A stretch of DNA of 64,000 bases from Pseudorhizobium flavum. Lineage in GTDB: Bacteria; Pseudomonadota; Alphaproteobacteria; Rhizobiales; Rhizobiaceae. The stretch covers positions 930,001 to 994,000 of the forward strand of contig NZ_LR723670.1 of NCBI RefSeq assembly GCF_902502825.2. Direction: 5' to 3'. The notes beneath the pieces were generated by a model. It saw nothing but the letters and a program-made list of their open reading frames with translations. It searched no databases and was not told the origin of the DNA. Shown piece by piece: positions 29,674 through 39,356 of this stretch (within the stretch, counting starts at the first letter, position 1; each line of letters begins with the position of its first letter). The position numbers were made by a program, and so were the translations under genes.

Positions 29674-30711
29674 TCACGCGCTTCGCTTGTCAGGCGGATG
29701 CGTGGTTCCTCGCGGCATCACCTCGAAGCCCAGGTCGATCGGGTCGGTCGGGGCAGGTTCGCCGCTCAGGACGCGGATCAGCAGGTCGGTCGCACGATAA
29801 CCCATGTCGAAGCGAGGCACCCGTACGGTTGTCAGCGGTGGGTGGCTGAAGGCGGCAAATCCGAGGTCGTTATATCCGCAGATGCCGAATGCCGGGATTG
29901 GAAGACCGAGCCGCTGGGCCTCGAAAAGAACGCCCATCGCCAGGTCGTCGTTCTGGCAGAAGACGCAATCGAGGTTCGGCGCCTGCTGCCTCAAGCGCTG
30001 CAGGAGCTGGCAGCCGAGCTGGACGCTGGTCGGCGCCTCCTCTGATGCGATGAGCGCCGGATCCGCGATGCCCGCATCCTGCATGGCGAGGCAATAGCCT
30101 TCGTGGCGCCGCTCCGACCGCACGTCGATCGTTCCTCCGATGAGACCGATCCGGCGATAGCCGCAGGCAAGCAGGTGTCGAACTGCTGATGCGGCGGCTT
30201 CGCAATGGTTGATGCCCACGGCCATTCCACTCGGCGTAAGGTGCAGGTCGACGATCTGCACCACAGGGCAGGATGCCGCCTTCAAAAGTTCCAGCGTTCC
30301 TTCCCGCTGTTGAAGTCCCGAGAGAAGGATGCCGGCCGGATTCTGCGAGAGGAAGAGGCGGATCTGGCGGACTTCCTCCTCCGGGTCATAGCGTGAATTC
30401 GCATAATGGATCCGCAGGTTGGATGTACGGACCCGGTCTTCGATGCCGCGCATGATGCCAAGGTGGGCGTGGCTGGTCAGGGCAGGCGCGAGGACGCCGA
30501 TGACGCCATTGTGGCGGCTGGCCAGCGCCCTGGCCGCGAAGTCCGGTACATAGCCCATATCGTCGACCTGGGCGATGATCCGTTCGCGAAGCGTCTCCGA
30601 TACCTTCTCGGGCTCCCGCAACGCCCTCGAGACCGTGATCGAACTGACGCCGAGGCTGGTCGCCACGTCCTTAAGTGTCACTTTTGCTGCACGGCTCCGT
30701 CGCTGCGGCAT
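29674..30711 (-). CDS. LacI family transcriptional regulator
   Basis: A 345-residue repressor. The N-terminal helix-turn-helix and hinge are VTLKDVATSLGVSSITVSRAL (residues about 12-32), followed by a periplasmic-binding-like effector domain (about 70-330; GVLAPALTSHAHLGIMRG, CVFCQNDDLAMGVL, FGICGYNDLGF). ATG 30711 follows a GGAGGAG site; the longer frame is not supported. It resembles gluconate-type (GntR of E. coli) LacI members. No sugar genes adjoin it, so its targets are probably elsewhere. Confidence 0.85.
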   Translation of the reverse strand: MPQRRSRAAKVTLKDVATSLGVSSITVSRALREPEKVSETLRERIIAQVDDMGYVPDFAARALASRHNGVIGVLAPALTSHAHLGIMRGIEDRVRTSNLRIHYANSRYDPEEEVRQIRLFLSQNPAGILLSGLQQREGTLELLKAASCPVVQIVDLHLTPSGMAVGINHCEAAASAVRHLLACGYRRIGLIGGTIDVRSERRHEGYCLAMQDAGIADPALIASEEAPTSVQLGCQLLQRLRQQAPNLDCVFCQNDDLAMGVLFEAQRLGLPIPAFGICGYNDLGFAAFSHPPLTTVRVPRFDMGYRATDLLIRVLSGEPAPTDPIDLGFEVMPRGTTHPPDKRSA

Positions 30712-30940
30712 TGTCTCCTCCCGCTGGCTTGACACGGCGCGCCTCAGCCAAGGGAAGCAACTAAGCTTCTTGCCTCGCTCGGCAAGCCCGGGAGGGTGGC
30801 GCTGGCTAGTATCGCGCACGCCGGGAGGACGCGACGATCCGATCGCCCGAGTGGCCCCGCGTTCACTTCCCGGTGAAAACCTATGGCGTTCCGCAGGGCG
30901 GAGGACATCTTCATGCGAAACGAGCCAAGGAGGATTGAAG

Positions 30941-31324
30941 ATGAGGCGCACTCTCTTGCGGGCAGCGGTAGCGACGGCCGTGCTCACCCCGTTCGCCAGC
31001 ACGATGGTCATGGCGCATCACGGATGGTCCTGGGCAGAGGCGGAGCAGATCGAACTTAGCGGCACAATCACGGCAATTTCCTTCGCGCCTCCGCATCCGT
31101 CGATGGAAGTCCAGGCGGACGGCGGGGTCTGGAAGGTGGAGCTCAGCAACCCCGGTAAGACCCAGCGGTCCGGTTTCGTTGAAGGCGTGGCGGATGTGGG
31201 CGACGCCGTCACCCTGATCGGCAATCGGTCGAAAGACCGGGAGGAACTGCGGATGAAGGCGGTCCGGGTCATGGTCGGCAACAAGACCTATGACATCTAT
31301 CCGGAGCGGATCGAGACCAACTGA
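30941..31324 (+). CDS. Periplasmic DUF6152-like protein
   Basis: A 127-residue secreted protein with an excellent AAGGAGG site before ATG 30941 and a signal peptide (RRTLLRAAVATAVLTPFASTMVMA, cleavage before HHGW). The mature domain starts HHGWSWAEAEQIELSGTITAI and is a small beta-barrel-like domain that resembles the DUF6152 family of unknown function. It is followed 10 bases later by a membrane-protein gene, so the two probably act together at the inner membrane. Confidence 0.7.
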   Translation: MRRTLLRAAVATAVLTPFASTMVMAHHGWSWAEAEQIELSGTITAISFAPPHPSMEVQADGGVWKVELSNPGKTQRSGFVEGVADVGDAVTLIGNRSKDREELRMKAVRVMVGNKTYDIYPERIETN

Positions 31325-31334
31325 GGCTCGGCGC

Positions 31335-31805
31335 GTGGATTGGCTCGAGCCACTGTCGCAGACCTTTCCCGCGCGGGCTCTGATCCTCTCGCCAACCCTT
31401 TATCTGCTGGTGAATGCGGCGCATATCATGGCGATCGGCGTCCTCTTTGGCGCGATCCTGTCGCTCGACCTTCGCATCCTCGGCCTGGCAAGGATGCTGC
31501 CGCTCGCGGCGGCGGCGACCTATCTCTCGCGGCTGGCGGCGACAGGTCTTGGCCTGGCCATGCTCACGGGCCTCGGGCTCTTTTCCGTACGGCCTGGAGA
31601 ATACGCAGCCAATCCCGCCTTCCTCGCCAAGCTCGCACTGATCGCGCTTGGGCTGATCAACATCCTTGCAGTGCATCTCACGCCGGCATGGCGGGCCACT
31701 ACCCGAGGGGCGGAGCCGACAAAGGTGCTGCGCGTGGGGGCAGCGATCTCGATTCTGATCTGGGGTGGGGCGATCATCGCCGGACGGTGGATTGGTTTCA
31801 TCTAA
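31335..31805 (+). CDS. Small multi-span membrane protein (DUF2214/DUF6644-like)
   Basis: A 156-residue integral membrane protein with four predicted spans (about residues 15-40, 55-80, 88-105 and 130-150). The first has a conserved-looking HIMAIGVLFGAILSLDLRILG, which resembles DUF2214 or DUF6644 proteins. Start is probably GTG 31335 after a GAGG site, giving MDWLEPLSQTF. It follows the periplasmic DUF6152-like gene closely and ends 4 bases before the convergent betA. Function unknown. Confidence 0.65.
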   Translation: MDWLEPLSQTFPARALILSPTLYLLVNAAHIMAIGVLFGAILSLDLRILGLARMLPLAAAATYLSRLAATGLGLAMLTGLGLFSVRPGEYAANPAFLAKLALIALGLINILAVHLTPAWRATTRGAEPTKVLRVGAAISILIWGGAIIAGRWIGFI

Positions 31806-31809
31806 GCGA

Positions 31810-33462
31810 TCAGCGGTCGCTGAACTCCGCCCGCGGATTGACCCAGGGCTTCTGGTTGGAGCGCGGCAGCGGCTGTTTCCCGAGGATATGGTCGGCGGCT
31901 TTCTCGCCTGTCATGATCGAGGGGCCGTTGAGGTTGCCGTAGGTGATGTGCGGGAAGATCGAGCTGTCCGCCACGCGCAGGCCGTCGATGCCGATCACCC
32001 GGCATTTCGGATCGACCACCGCCAGCGGATCATCCCGGTCGCCCATCCGGCACGTGCCGCAGGGGTGATAGGCGCTTTCCAGGTGTTCCCTGAGGAAGGC
32101 GTCGATCTCATCGTCCGTCTGGACCGCCTCGCCTGGCTGGATTTCCGGGCCGCGATAGGGGTCGAAGGCCTGCTGGCCGAAGATCTCGCGGGTCAGCCGC
32201 ACGCAGTGTCGGAACTTCTGCCAGTCCTCGGGGTGGCTCATATAGTTGAAGCGGATGACCGGATCGGCGGTCGGGTCAGGCGACCGCAAGGTCACGCTGC
32301 CGCGCGATTTCGACAGGTTGTAGCCCACATGCACCTGGAAGCCGTGGCTACGGGCGGCGGCCCTGCCGTCATAGGAAATCGCTACCGGCAGGAAGTGGTA
32401 CTGGATGTCCGGCTGCTTCAGCCCGGCTGCGGAGCGGACGAAGGCGCAGGCTTCAAACTGGTTGGAAGCGCCGAGGCCGCCCTTTGACAGAAGCCATTGG
32501 GCGCCGGCGACGCCCTGCCAGAACCACGGAAGCCACGAATAGAGCGAGACCGGCTTCTTCGAGACCTGCTGGAAGTAAAATTCCATGTGGTCCTGCAGGT
32601 TTTCGCCGACACCGGGCCTGTCGGCCACGACCTCTACCCCCATGTCCCGCAGGTGCTGCGCAGGTCCGATTCCCGACAGCATCAGGAGCTTCGGCGAGTT
32701 GAAGGAGGAGGCGGCAATGATCACCTCGCGGTTGGCGCGGATCACTTCGGTAGAGCCGCGCCGCTCGATCTCCACCCCGGCCGCCTTGCCGTTCTCGATG
32801 ACGATCCGCTGGGCGTATGCGTGCACCAGGTGCACGTTCTGTCGCCTGAGCGCAGGCCGCAGATAGGCGTTGGCCGCCGACCAGCGCCGTCCCATGTGGA
32901 TGGTCTGCTCCATCAGCCCGAAGCCTTCCTGCTTCGAGCCGTTATAGTCGTCGGTGAGTTCGAACCCCGCCTGCTTGCCCGCCTCGATGAAGGCGTGGAA
33001 GAGCGGGTTGACGAAGGGGCCTCGGCGCACATGCAGCGGACCGTCCTTGCCTCGCCAGCCGCCCTCGCCGCCATGGCTATGCTCCATCCGCTTGAAATAG
33101 GGCAGCACGTCCGCATAGGCCCAGCCGCGGGCGCCAAGCTCGTCCCAGCGGTCGAAATCCTCGGAGTGGCCGCGCACATAGACGAGCCCGTTGATGGAGG
33201 AGGACCCGCCCAGCACCTTGCCGCGGGGCGCGGTGATGCGGCGGTTGTTGAGGTTCGGTTCCGGCTCGGAAAGATAGCCCCAGTTGTAGCGCTTCATGCT
33301 CATCGGCCAGGCAAGCGCCGCCGGCATCTGGATGAAGGGCCCGATGTCGGACCCGCCCGCCTCGATGACGATCACCGAATGCTTGCCGTCCTCCGAGAGC
33401 CGATAGGCCATGGCTGAGCCTGCCGAGCCGGAACCGACGATAACGAAGTCTGCGCTGGTCAT
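31810..33462 (-). CDS. betA: Choline dehydrogenase
   Basis: A 550-residue FAD enzyme of the GMC oxidoreductase family, oxidising choline to betaine aldehyde. FAD binding is [14 protein letters not shown] at the N-terminus; GMC signature 1 is [19 protein letters not shown] and signature 2 is [16 protein letters not shown]; the catalytic histidine is in [12 protein letters not shown] near residue 470. A GAGGAGAT site precedes ATG 33462. It is the last gene of betI-betB-betA and supplies glycine betaine for osmoprotection and as a carbon and nitrogen source. Confidence 0.95.
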   Translation of the reverse strand: MTSADFVIVGSGSAGSAMAYRLSEDGKHSVIVIEAGGSDIGPFIQMPAALAWPMSMKRYNWGYLSEPEPNLNNRRITAPRGKVLGGSSSINGLVYVRGHSEDFDRWDELGARGWAYADVLPYFKRMEHSHGGEGGWRGKDGPLHVRRGPFVNPLFHAFIEAGKQAGFELTDDYNGSKQEGFGLMEQTIHMGRRWSAANAYLRPALRRQNVHLVHAYAQRIVIENGKAAGVEIERRGSTEVIRANREVIIAASSFNSPKLLMLSGIGPAQHLRDMGVEVVADRPGVGENLQDHMEFYFQQVSKKPVSLYSWLPWFWQGVAGAQWLLSKGGLGASNQFEACAFVRSAAGLKQPDIQYHFLPVAISYDGRAAARSHGFQVHVGYNLSKSRGSVTLRSPDPTADPVIRFNYMSHPEDWQKFRHCVRLTREIFGQQAFDPYRGPEIQPGEAVQTDDEIDAFLREHLESAYHPCGTCRMGDRDDPLAVVDPKCRVIGIDGLRVADSSIFPHITYGNLNGPSIMTGEKAADHILGKQPLPRSNQKPWVNPRAEFSDR

Positions 33463-33472
33463 CCCGATCTCC

Positions 33473-34936
33473 TCAGTAGGGCGCCTCGACCGGGTCCATG
33501 GCGACGTAGACGGTCTTCAGCTCCGTGTAGTGCTCCAGCGCCGCGGCGGAGTTCTCTCGCCCGAAACCGGACTGCTTCGAGCCGCCGAACGGGATCTCGA
33601 CCGGGCAGAGGTTGTAGGTGTTGATCCAGAGCGTCCCCGCATGCAACTGGTCCACCACACGATGGGCGCGGCTGAGATCTCTCGTGAAAACACCGCCGGA
33701 AAGGCCGAACTCGGTGGCATTGGCGCGCTCGATCACCTCGGCCTCGTCGTCAAAGTCCAGCACGCACGTGACAGGACCGAAGATTTCCTCGCGCGCGATG
33801 GTCATCCCGTCGGTCACATTGGCAAAGACGGTCGGCTGGACGTAGAAGCCTTCGCGCGAAACGTCGTTCGGGATGCCGCCGCCTGTGACCAGTCTCGCGC
33901 CCTCTGCCTTGCCCTTCTCGATGTAGTCCAGAACCTTTTCCCGCTGTGCCCGGGAAACGAGCGGCCCCATCTGCGTCGCCTCGTCCATGGGGTCGCCGAT
34001 GACGATCTTCTCTGTCCGCTCCTTCAGGCGTGACAGGACCTGCTCCTTGATCCGCTTCTGCACGAAGACGCGCGTGCCGTTGGAGCAGACCTGGCCGGTC
34101 GAGTAGAAATTGCCGAGCATGGCGCCGCCGATGGCACTGTCGATGTCGGCATCGTCGAAGACGATCAGCGGTGACTTGCCGCCGAGCTCCATCGTCACGT
34201 GCTTCAGCTGCCCGGCAGCAGCTGCTGCAACCTTGCGGCCGGTCGGCACCGAGCCGGTGAGCGAGATCTTTGCCACGTCCGGGTGATTGACGAGGAGCGG
34301 GCCCGTCTCGCGGTCGCCCTGCACGACGTTGAATACCCCCCTGGGCAGGCCGGCCTCGACCAGAATCTCCGCGATCTTCAGCGCCCCGAGCGGTGTCGTC
34401 TCCGATGGCTTGAATACCATCGCATTGCCTGCGGCCAGAGCCGGTGCCGCCTTCCAGCAGCAGATCTGCTGCGGGTAGTTCCAAGCCCCGATGCCGACAC
34501 AGACACCGAGCGGCACCCGCTTCGTATAGGCCCAGTCGCCGCCGAGCGGAATGTGCGACCCATTCAGCGCCGTCGCGGCAATGCCGCCGAAGAATTCCAG
34601 GCTGTCGGCCCCTGACGTCGGGTCGGCTACGATCGTCTCCTGGATCGGCTTGCCCGTATCCAGCGTCTCCAGTTCGGAAAGTTCCCGGTTGCGCTCGCGC
34701 ATGATGTCCGCCGCCCGCCTCAGCACGCGGCCGCGCGCGGTCGGGCTCATCGCCGCCCACTCCACCTGCGCCCGTCTGGCGGAGGCGACAGCCCGCTCCG
34801 CGATAGCCTGCGTCGCGGCATGCAAACGGGCGAGCACTTCACCCGTCGCGGGATAGACACTCTCGATGACGGTCCCGGCCGCGTCTTCCACGTATTCGCC
34901 GTCAATGAAGTGGCTGGCTGCCGGCTGTGCGCGCAT
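33473..34936 (-). CDS. betB: Betaine aldehyde dehydrogenase
   Basis: A 487-residue NAD(P)-dependent aldehyde dehydrogenase that makes glycine betaine. Coenzyme binding is [12 protein letters not shown], the catalytic glutamate is in [11 protein letters not shown], and the nucleophilic cysteine is in [10 protein letters not shown] (about residue 285). An AGGAGAAG site precedes the ATG. It is 10 bases upstream of betA and 29 bases downstream of betI. The choline sulfatase gene betC, between betI and betB in Sinorhizobium meliloti, is absent. Confidence 0.95.
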   Translation of the reverse strand: MRAQPAASHFIDGEYVEDAAGTVIESVYPATGEVLARLHAATQAIAERAVASARRAQVEWAAMSPTARGRVLRRAADIMRERNRELSELETLDTGKPIQETIVADPTSGADSLEFFGGIAATALNGSHIPLGGDWAYTKRVPLGVCVGIGAWNYPQQICCWKAAPALAAGNAMVFKPSETTPLGALKIAEILVEAGLPRGVFNVVQGDRETGPLLVNHPDVAKISLTGSVPTGRKVAAAAAGQLKHVTMELGGKSPLIVFDDADIDSAIGGAMLGNFYSTGQVCSNGTRVFVQKRIKEQVLSRLKERTEKIVIGDPMDEATQMGPLVSRAQREKVLDYIEKGKAEGARLVTGGGIPNDVSREGFYVQPTVFANVTDGMTIAREEIFGPVTCVLDFDDEAEVIERANATEFGLSGGVFTRDLSRAHRVVDQLHAGTLWINTYNLCPVEIPFGGSKQSGFGRENSAAALEHYTELKTVYVAMDPVEAPY

Positions 34937-34965
34937 CTTCTTCTCCTAGGGGGCGGCGTCGATCG

Positions 34966-35565
34966 TCAGGAAAGCTTCGCGGGCAGGAAGGGGCGAAGCT
35001 GCAGGTCGAGATAGTCTTCGGTGAGCGCGATCGACGCCGTGCTGCCGATCGGGGCGGAACGCAGGCTCTGCCGGATATAGAGTCCGTCGATCATCGCCGC
35101 GAGGCCCTCGGCGATCCGGGCTGCATCGTCCGGCGGGCAGAGGCGTTCGAGGCTGTGGAGGAGGTTCGAGCGCAGGCGCCTCGAATAGATGACCAGCAGC
35201 CGCCGCACCTCCTCGGACCGCTGCGCCTCCACGTAGAAGGCAAGCCAGGCGGCCACCGTTTCCGGGGCGAACTGGTCAGCCTGGAAGGAGACGCGAATGA
35301 TGGCCGACAGCCGCTCGCGTGGCGTGTCGAGATTCTCCATGGCAGTCACGATGTCGGCCCTCAGGCGCGTCAGCAGGCTGCGGATCGTCGCCACCAGCAG
35401 TTGCTGCTTGCTGCCGAAATAATGGTGCGCAAGGGCGGGGGAAACGCCGGCTTCCCGTGCGATGTCCGACATCGTCACGTCGAGCGATCCGTGCTGCCCG
35501 ATGGCTCGCAGCGTCGCATCTACCAGCGCCTTGCGGCGCAGCGGCTCCATTCCGATACGGGGCAT
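34966..35565 (-). CDS. betI: Transcriptional repressor of the choline operon, TetR family
   Basis: A 199-residue TetR regulator. The helix-turn-helix is VTMSDIAREAGVSPALAHHYFGSKQQL (about residues 28-54), and MPRIGMEPLRRKALVDATL matches the BetI N-terminus. I chose ATG 35565 because GGAG is well spaced before it, whereas the ATG at 35574 abuts that site. It is first in the bet operon. BetI represses the operon until choline is present; a fitting inverted repeat lies 34 bases upstream. Confidence 0.92.
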   Translation of the reverse strand: MPRIGMEPLRRKALVDATLRAIGQHGSLDVTMSDIAREAGVSPALAHHYFGSKQQLLVATIRSLLTRLRADIVTAMENLDTPRERLSAIIRVSFQADQFAPETVAAWLAFYVEAQRSEEVRRLLVIYSRRLRSNLLHSLERLCPPDDAARIAEGLAAMIDGLYIRQSLRSAPIGSTASIALTEDYLDLQLRPFLPAKLS

Positions 35566-35598
35566 GTAGGGCATCTCCGATTTCGGGCCAGTTTAGTT

Positions 35599-35618
35599 TT
35601 GATTGACTGATCAATCAA
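35599..35618. promoter_or_regulatory. BetI operator candidate
   Basis: TTGATTGA-ctga-TCAATCAA is a perfect 8-base inverted repeat with a 4-base spacer, 34 bases before betI. The arrangement and sequence fit an autoregulatory site for BetI. Confidence 0.65.
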
Positions 35619-35755
35619 GTTCCTGTCGGAGTGAATGCGCAGGATGTCCGTATCCATCTCCGGCGAGACAAATTGACACCGCGACGGCAACCCGCCTTTC
35701 CAGCGTCCCTGGCGCGTCCTAAGTCTCCATCTCCTGCCATGATGAGGAGGTCGCC

Positions 35756-36757
35756 ATGTCGCTGTCCAAGGAAATGCGTTACGTCGAACTGACGGGCTTC
35801 GGCGGCCCGGAGGTGATGAGGCTGGCAACCGGCCCGGTACCGCAGCCTCGAGCCGGCGAAGTGGTGGTCCAGGTCGAGGCGGCGGGCGTCAACCGTCCCG
35901 ATGTCGCCCAGCGCAGCGGCAACTATCCGCCGCCCAAGGATGCCAGCCCGATCCTGGGCCTGGAAGTCGCGGGCCGGGTGGTGGCGCTCGGCGAAGGAGT
36001 AACCGAGGTCACGATCGGCGATCTGGTCTGCGGCCTCGCCAACGGCGGCGGCTATGCCGAGTATTGCGCCCTGCCGGCGGGCCAGCTCCTCGCCTTTCCG
36101 AAGGGCTATGATGCGGTGAAGGCCGCAGCCCTGCCTGAAACCTTCTTCACCGTTTGGGCCAATCTCTTCCAGATGGCCGGTCTCACCGAGGGCGAGAGCG
36201 TCCTGATCCATGGAGGTTCCAGCGGCATCGGCACAACCGCGATCCAGCTAGCCAGCGCCTTCGGCGCTGAAGTCTATGCCACGGCGGGTTCGGCGGAGAA
36301 ATGTCGGGCCTGCGAAAGCCTGGGCGCGAAGCGTACCATCAATTATCGCGAGGAGGACTTCGTCGAGATCATCAAGGCCGAGACCGGGGGCAGAGGCGTC
36401 GACGCAATCCTCGACATGATCGGGGCCGATTACTTCAACCGTAACCTTAGCGCGCTCGCCAGGGACGGATGCCTGTCGATCATCGCCTTCCTGGGCGGCG
36501 CCGTTGCGGAAAAGGTCAATCTGTCGCCGATCATGGTGAAACGCTTGACGGTGACCGGCTCCACCATGCGCCCGCGCACCGCTGAGGAAAAACGTGCGAT
36601 CCGCGACGAGTTGAGGGATCAGGTCTGGCCGCTCCTGGAAGCTGGCAAGGTCGCACCGGTGATCCACACGGTCCTACCGTTCGACCAGGTTGCGGAGGCC
36701 CACCGCCTGATGGAGACGAGCACCCATATCGGAAAGATCATCCTCGATCTGCGATAG
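35756..36757 (+). CDS. NAD(P)H-quinone oxidoreductase, zinc-independent MDR family (PIG3-like)
   Basis: A 333-residue medium-chain oxidoreductase. The N-terminal GroES-like domain carries [16 protein letters not shown] and [16 protein letters not shown]; the Rossmann part has [18 protein letters not shown]. Catalytic-zinc ligands are missing, and the motif order matches the TP53I3/PIG3 quinone reductase group, which reduces quinones with NADPH. A GAGGAGG site precedes ATG 35756. It is divergent from betI, so the two share a 190-base regulatory region. Confidence 0.85.
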   Translation: MSLSKEMRYVELTGFGGPEVMRLATGPVPQPRAGEVVVQVEAAGVNRPDVAQRSGNYPPPKDASPILGLEVAGRVVALGEGVTEVTIGDLVCGLANGGGYAEYCALPAGQLLAFPKGYDAVKAAALPETFFTVWANLFQMAGLTEGESVLIHGGSSGIGTTAIQLASAFGAEVYATAGSAEKCRACESLGAKRTINYREEDFVEIIKAETGGRGVDAILDMIGADYFNRNLSALARDGCLSIIAFLGGAVAEKVNLSPIMVKRLTVTGSTMRPRTAEEKRAIRDELRDQVWPLLEAGKVAPVIHTVLPFDQVAEAHRLMETSTHIGKIILDLR

Positions 36758-36907
36758 GGTGAATCAGCAGGCTGGCGAATGCTAGACGAAGCCGGGGAGA
36801 CTTCAACTCACTTACATCCGAAGATTGTCACATAACGTGCCTTGCATACATGCGACGCAGCGCCTACCTTTTGATCATCGTCAACGTATTGAAAGGAAGG
36901 TGATCCA

Positions 36908-36982
36908 ATGTCGAGTGAGATTTCGGTCTGCGTTTCGGACTTTGGAAAGGTGATGGTCATGACGGGGCAGCCCTCGGCCTGA
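36908..36982 (+). CDS. Putative 24-residue leader or small protein
   Basis: A short open frame with a very strong AAGGAAGGTG site before its ATG. The product starts MSSEISVCVSDFGKVM and has three methionines near its end. It is followed, 60 bases on, by a terminator hairpin, and 260 bases on by the DUF1127 gene. The order ORF, hairpins, terminator, downstream gene looks like a leader with attenuation, or a free small protein or RNA. No family is recognised. Confidence 0.4.
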   Translation: MSSEISVCVSDFGKVMVMTGQPSA

Positions 36983-37042
36983 ACGCATCTTCCTTCGGAC
37001 GCCTCGCGCGGCCGGGTTCGTTGAACGGACCAAATTCACGAG

Positions 37043-37075
37043 AAGGGTCGCCGCGCGCGGCCCTTTTTCGTTTTT
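37043..37075 (+). terminator. Rho-independent terminator or attenuator
   Basis: AAGGGTCGC pairs with GCGGCCCTT (one T-G pair) across CGCGC, followed by TTTCGTTTTT. It ends the transcript that includes the 24-residue frame, about 170 bases before the DUF1127 gene. A GTTC-gtt-GAAC hairpin just upstream (near 37015-37030) could be part of the same control structure. Confidence 0.7.
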
Positions 37076-37242
37076 ATCTACGGGAATATCGTGCGTCGCC
37101 CCTATGCGTCGCGCGCATGGGTGGGCTGATTATTGGGCGCTACTCATGCGCCGCTCGCGAACCTATCTACGGGACATCGAAGCAGGACGGAGCGTCAAGG
37201 ACGACGCCGGAGCTTCGAAGCCCATTGAAAGGGGGATTTATC

Positions 37243-37389
37243 ATGAACATAGCACGCAGCTTCAACAACTGGCGCCAGTACCGCCGTACAGTAGCTGAAC
37301 TGAGCCGGATGACCCCGCGCGACCTCAGCGACCTCGGGATTTCCCAGTGCGATATCCATCGCGTCGCCCGCCAGGCCGCCGGCCTCTAA
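37243..37389 (+). CDS. DUF1127 domain small protein
   Basis: A 48-residue, arginine-rich protein. The family signature is visible as WRQYRRTVAEL followed by LSRMTPRDLSDLGIS. A strong AAAGGGGG site precedes ATG 37243. Small DUF1127 proteins in alphaproteobacteria affect phosphate, carbon and RNA metabolism and often bind RNA; the function of this copy is not known. It has a strong terminator 25 bases after its stop. Confidence 0.85.
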   Translation: MNIARSFNNWRQYRRTVAELSRMTPRDLSDLGISQCDIHRVARQAAGL

Positions 37390-37413
37390 TCGCGAGAAGG
37401 CTCGCCGGATGTG

Positions 37414-37438
37414 AACGCCCGCCCAAAGCGGGCGTTTT
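37414..37438 (+). terminator. Rho-independent terminator after the DUF1127 gene
   Basis: AACGCCCGC and GCGGGCGTT form a perfect 9-base stem with a 5-base loop, followed by TT. Confidence 0.8.
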
Positions 37439-37452
37439 GCATGTCTGGTGGG

Positions 37453-38190
37453 TCAGAGACCGATCCGTCCAAGCGCCGGAACCTTGATTCCCGGATTGGC
37501 GATGTCCAGCCCGGCGACCAATCCCAGGAAATGCAGTTCGAATCCGCTGCGGACCCCTGCAGAGAGGCCGAGAAGGCCGCCGAGCGTCAGATGGACGTCC
37601 CGCCAGTCCGTATCCAGATGCACGAAATCGCCGTCTGGCAGGTAGTCCCGCCCGACCGCATGCGGCGGCAGGACGGCTCCCAGTTCGGGCACGTTGCGCA
37701 GCACGAAGGCGACGAAAGTGTTTGAGTTCGGCCCCGGAAAGATCTTGTAGCCGCCGGGCTCCGCATAGGGGTAGGCGGCGATGGCACCCTCCACCTTCGG
37801 GATCAGCAATTCCGCTTCGACACCCGTCACCGCCTTCACCAGCTGTGGCATGTTAGAATACCAGTAGGCATCCGCAGGTCGGTGGTTGCGCCGGATCGGT
37901 GAGCCCCAGCCGACCTTGTCGTAGCGCGTATAGCTGTCGGCACCCTTCTCCTTCGTGACGATCCATGCATGGCTGGAGACCGCGCCCTTCAACCCCCCGG
38001 TCGTCGCCGAGAAGATGTAGATCGCTGCCTCTTCGCTCGCCCCTGCTTCCGGCAGGATTCCGGCAGAGGACCAGCGTGCTTCGCTCCAGCGGCCCGGGCG
38101 ATCCTGGATTGCCCACCAGCCTGCCGAAGCGAACGTCGGCAGCAGGTAGACGATGAAGATGATGAGAAGCAGCCGCTTCAGGTATTTCAT
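37453..38190 (-). CDS. DUF3750 family envelope protein
   Basis: A 245-residue protein with an N-terminal signal or anchor segment (LKRLLLIIFIVYLLPTFASAG). The rest matches DUF3750: AAIYIFSATTGGLKGAVSSHAW, the YDKVGWG and NHRPADAYWYS stretches, and SNTFVAFVLRNVPELG. The conserved His and Cys-free serine-rich region suggest a papain-fold or hydrolase-like periplasmic domain, but no activity is established. Divergent from the asparaginase gene. Confidence 0.75.
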   Translation of the reverse strand: MKYLKRLLLIIFIVYLLPTFASAGWWAIQDRPGRWSEARWSSAGILPEAGASEEAAIYIFSATTGGLKGAVSSHAWIVTKEKGADSYTRYDKVGWGSPIRRNHRPADAYWYSNMPQLVKAVTGVEAELLIPKVEGAIAAYPYAEPGGYKIFPGPNSNTFVAFVLRNVPELGAVLPPHAVGRDYLPDGDFVHLDTDWRDVHLTLGGLLGLSAGVRSGFELHFLGLVAGLDIANPGIKVPALGRIGL

Positions 38191-38260
38191 GCAAGACCTC
38201 GTGCAAGTCGTATCGCGGTCGGCTATGACCGATTGAAACCAGCAATTTCAGGGCAGACCA

Positions 38261-39268
38261 ATGCAAAACCCCGTTACCGTCGAAGTCACTCGAGGCAAGA
38301 TCATCGAAAGCCGCCATCGCGGCATGGGCATCGTGGTAGACGGTGACGGCAAGACGGTGTTCGCCTTCGGGGATGTCGAAAGCAGCGTTTTCCCCCGCTC
38401 GGCCTGCAAGGCAATGCAGGCGCTGCCGCTTGTCGAGAGCGGCGCCGCGGACGCCTATGGCTTCGGCAATCGGCAACTGGCTCTCGCCTGTGCTTCCCAT
38501 TCCGGGGAGGAAGAACACGTGGCGCTAGCAGCCTCCATGCTGGAGCGTGCCGGCCGCGATGCCTCCGCGCTGGAATGCGGCGCCCACTGGTCCTCCGACC
38601 AGGCGACGCTAATCCACCAGGCGCGCACGCTGGAAAAGCCGAATGCCCTGCATAACAACTGCTCCGGAAAACATTCCGGCTTCGTCTGCACCTGCGCCCA
38701 CGTCGGCTACGAGGTTGAAGGCTACGTCGGCTACGACCATCCGCTGCAGGCCGACATCCGCGCCACGATGGAAAGTCTGACGGGTGCCGCCGTCGGCCAT
38801 GACAATTGCGGCATCGATGGCTGCTCGATCCCGAGCTACGCCATTCCGCTTCGTGGCCTCGCGCACGGCTTCGCCAAGATGGTGACGGGGCAGGGGCTGG
38901 AGCCCATCCGGGCGAAGGCCTCGCGGCGGCTGATGGAAGCTTGCATGGCGGAGCCGTTCTATGTTGCCGGCACCAAGCGCGCCTGCACCAAGCTGATGCA
39001 GGTCGCTCCGGGCAAGATCTTTGCCAAGACGGGTGCCGAGGGCGTATTCATCGCAGCACTTCCCGAACAGGGCGTGGCGATGGCGGTGAAATGTGAGGAC
39101 GGTACGACGCGCGCCGCCGAGGCGATGATCTTCGCCCTGATCGCCCTCTACTTCGACAAGGCCGGTGAGACGCACCAGACGCTCATGGCCATGGCCAACA
39201 AGTCCATGAAGAACTGGAACGGTATCCATGTCGGCGACATCCGGGTCACCGATGCGCTGTTCGCCTGA
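38261..39268 (+). CDS. L-asparaginase, Rhizobium etli type
   Basis: A 335-residue enzyme of the asparaginase II family (PF06089), unrelated to the E. coli types. The Ser-Lys pair of the R. etli enzyme is seen as SACK (Ser47, Lys50), with the second serine in CASHSGEEEH (Ser79) and the metal-associated cysteine in GHDNCGIDGCS. It hydrolyses asparagine to aspartate and ammonia in the cytoplasm. Only a weak ribosome-binding site precedes the ATG. Confidence 0.9.
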   Translation: MQNPVTVEVTRGKIIESRHRGMGIVVDGDGKTVFAFGDVESSVFPRSACKAMQALPLVESGAADAYGFGNRQLALACASHSGEEEHVALAASMLERAGRDASALECGAHWSSDQATLIHQARTLEKPNALHNNCSGKHSGFVCTCAHVGYEVEGYVGYDHPLQADIRATMESLTGAAVGHDNCGIDGCSIPSYAIPLRGLAHGFAKMVTGQGLEPIRAKASRRLMEACMAEPFYVAGTKRACTKLMQVAPGKIFAKTGAEGVFIAALPEQGVAMAVKCEDGTTRAAEAMIFALIALYFDKAGETHQTLMAMANKSMKNWNGIHVGDIRVTDALFA

Positions 39269-39356
39269 CCTGTCGGTGCCAACTGCCGTCTCGATCAGGA
39301 CTTGATAGCGGCGCCGCCGGCGCCAGATCACCGGCATCATCGATGGAGGAATTGCC

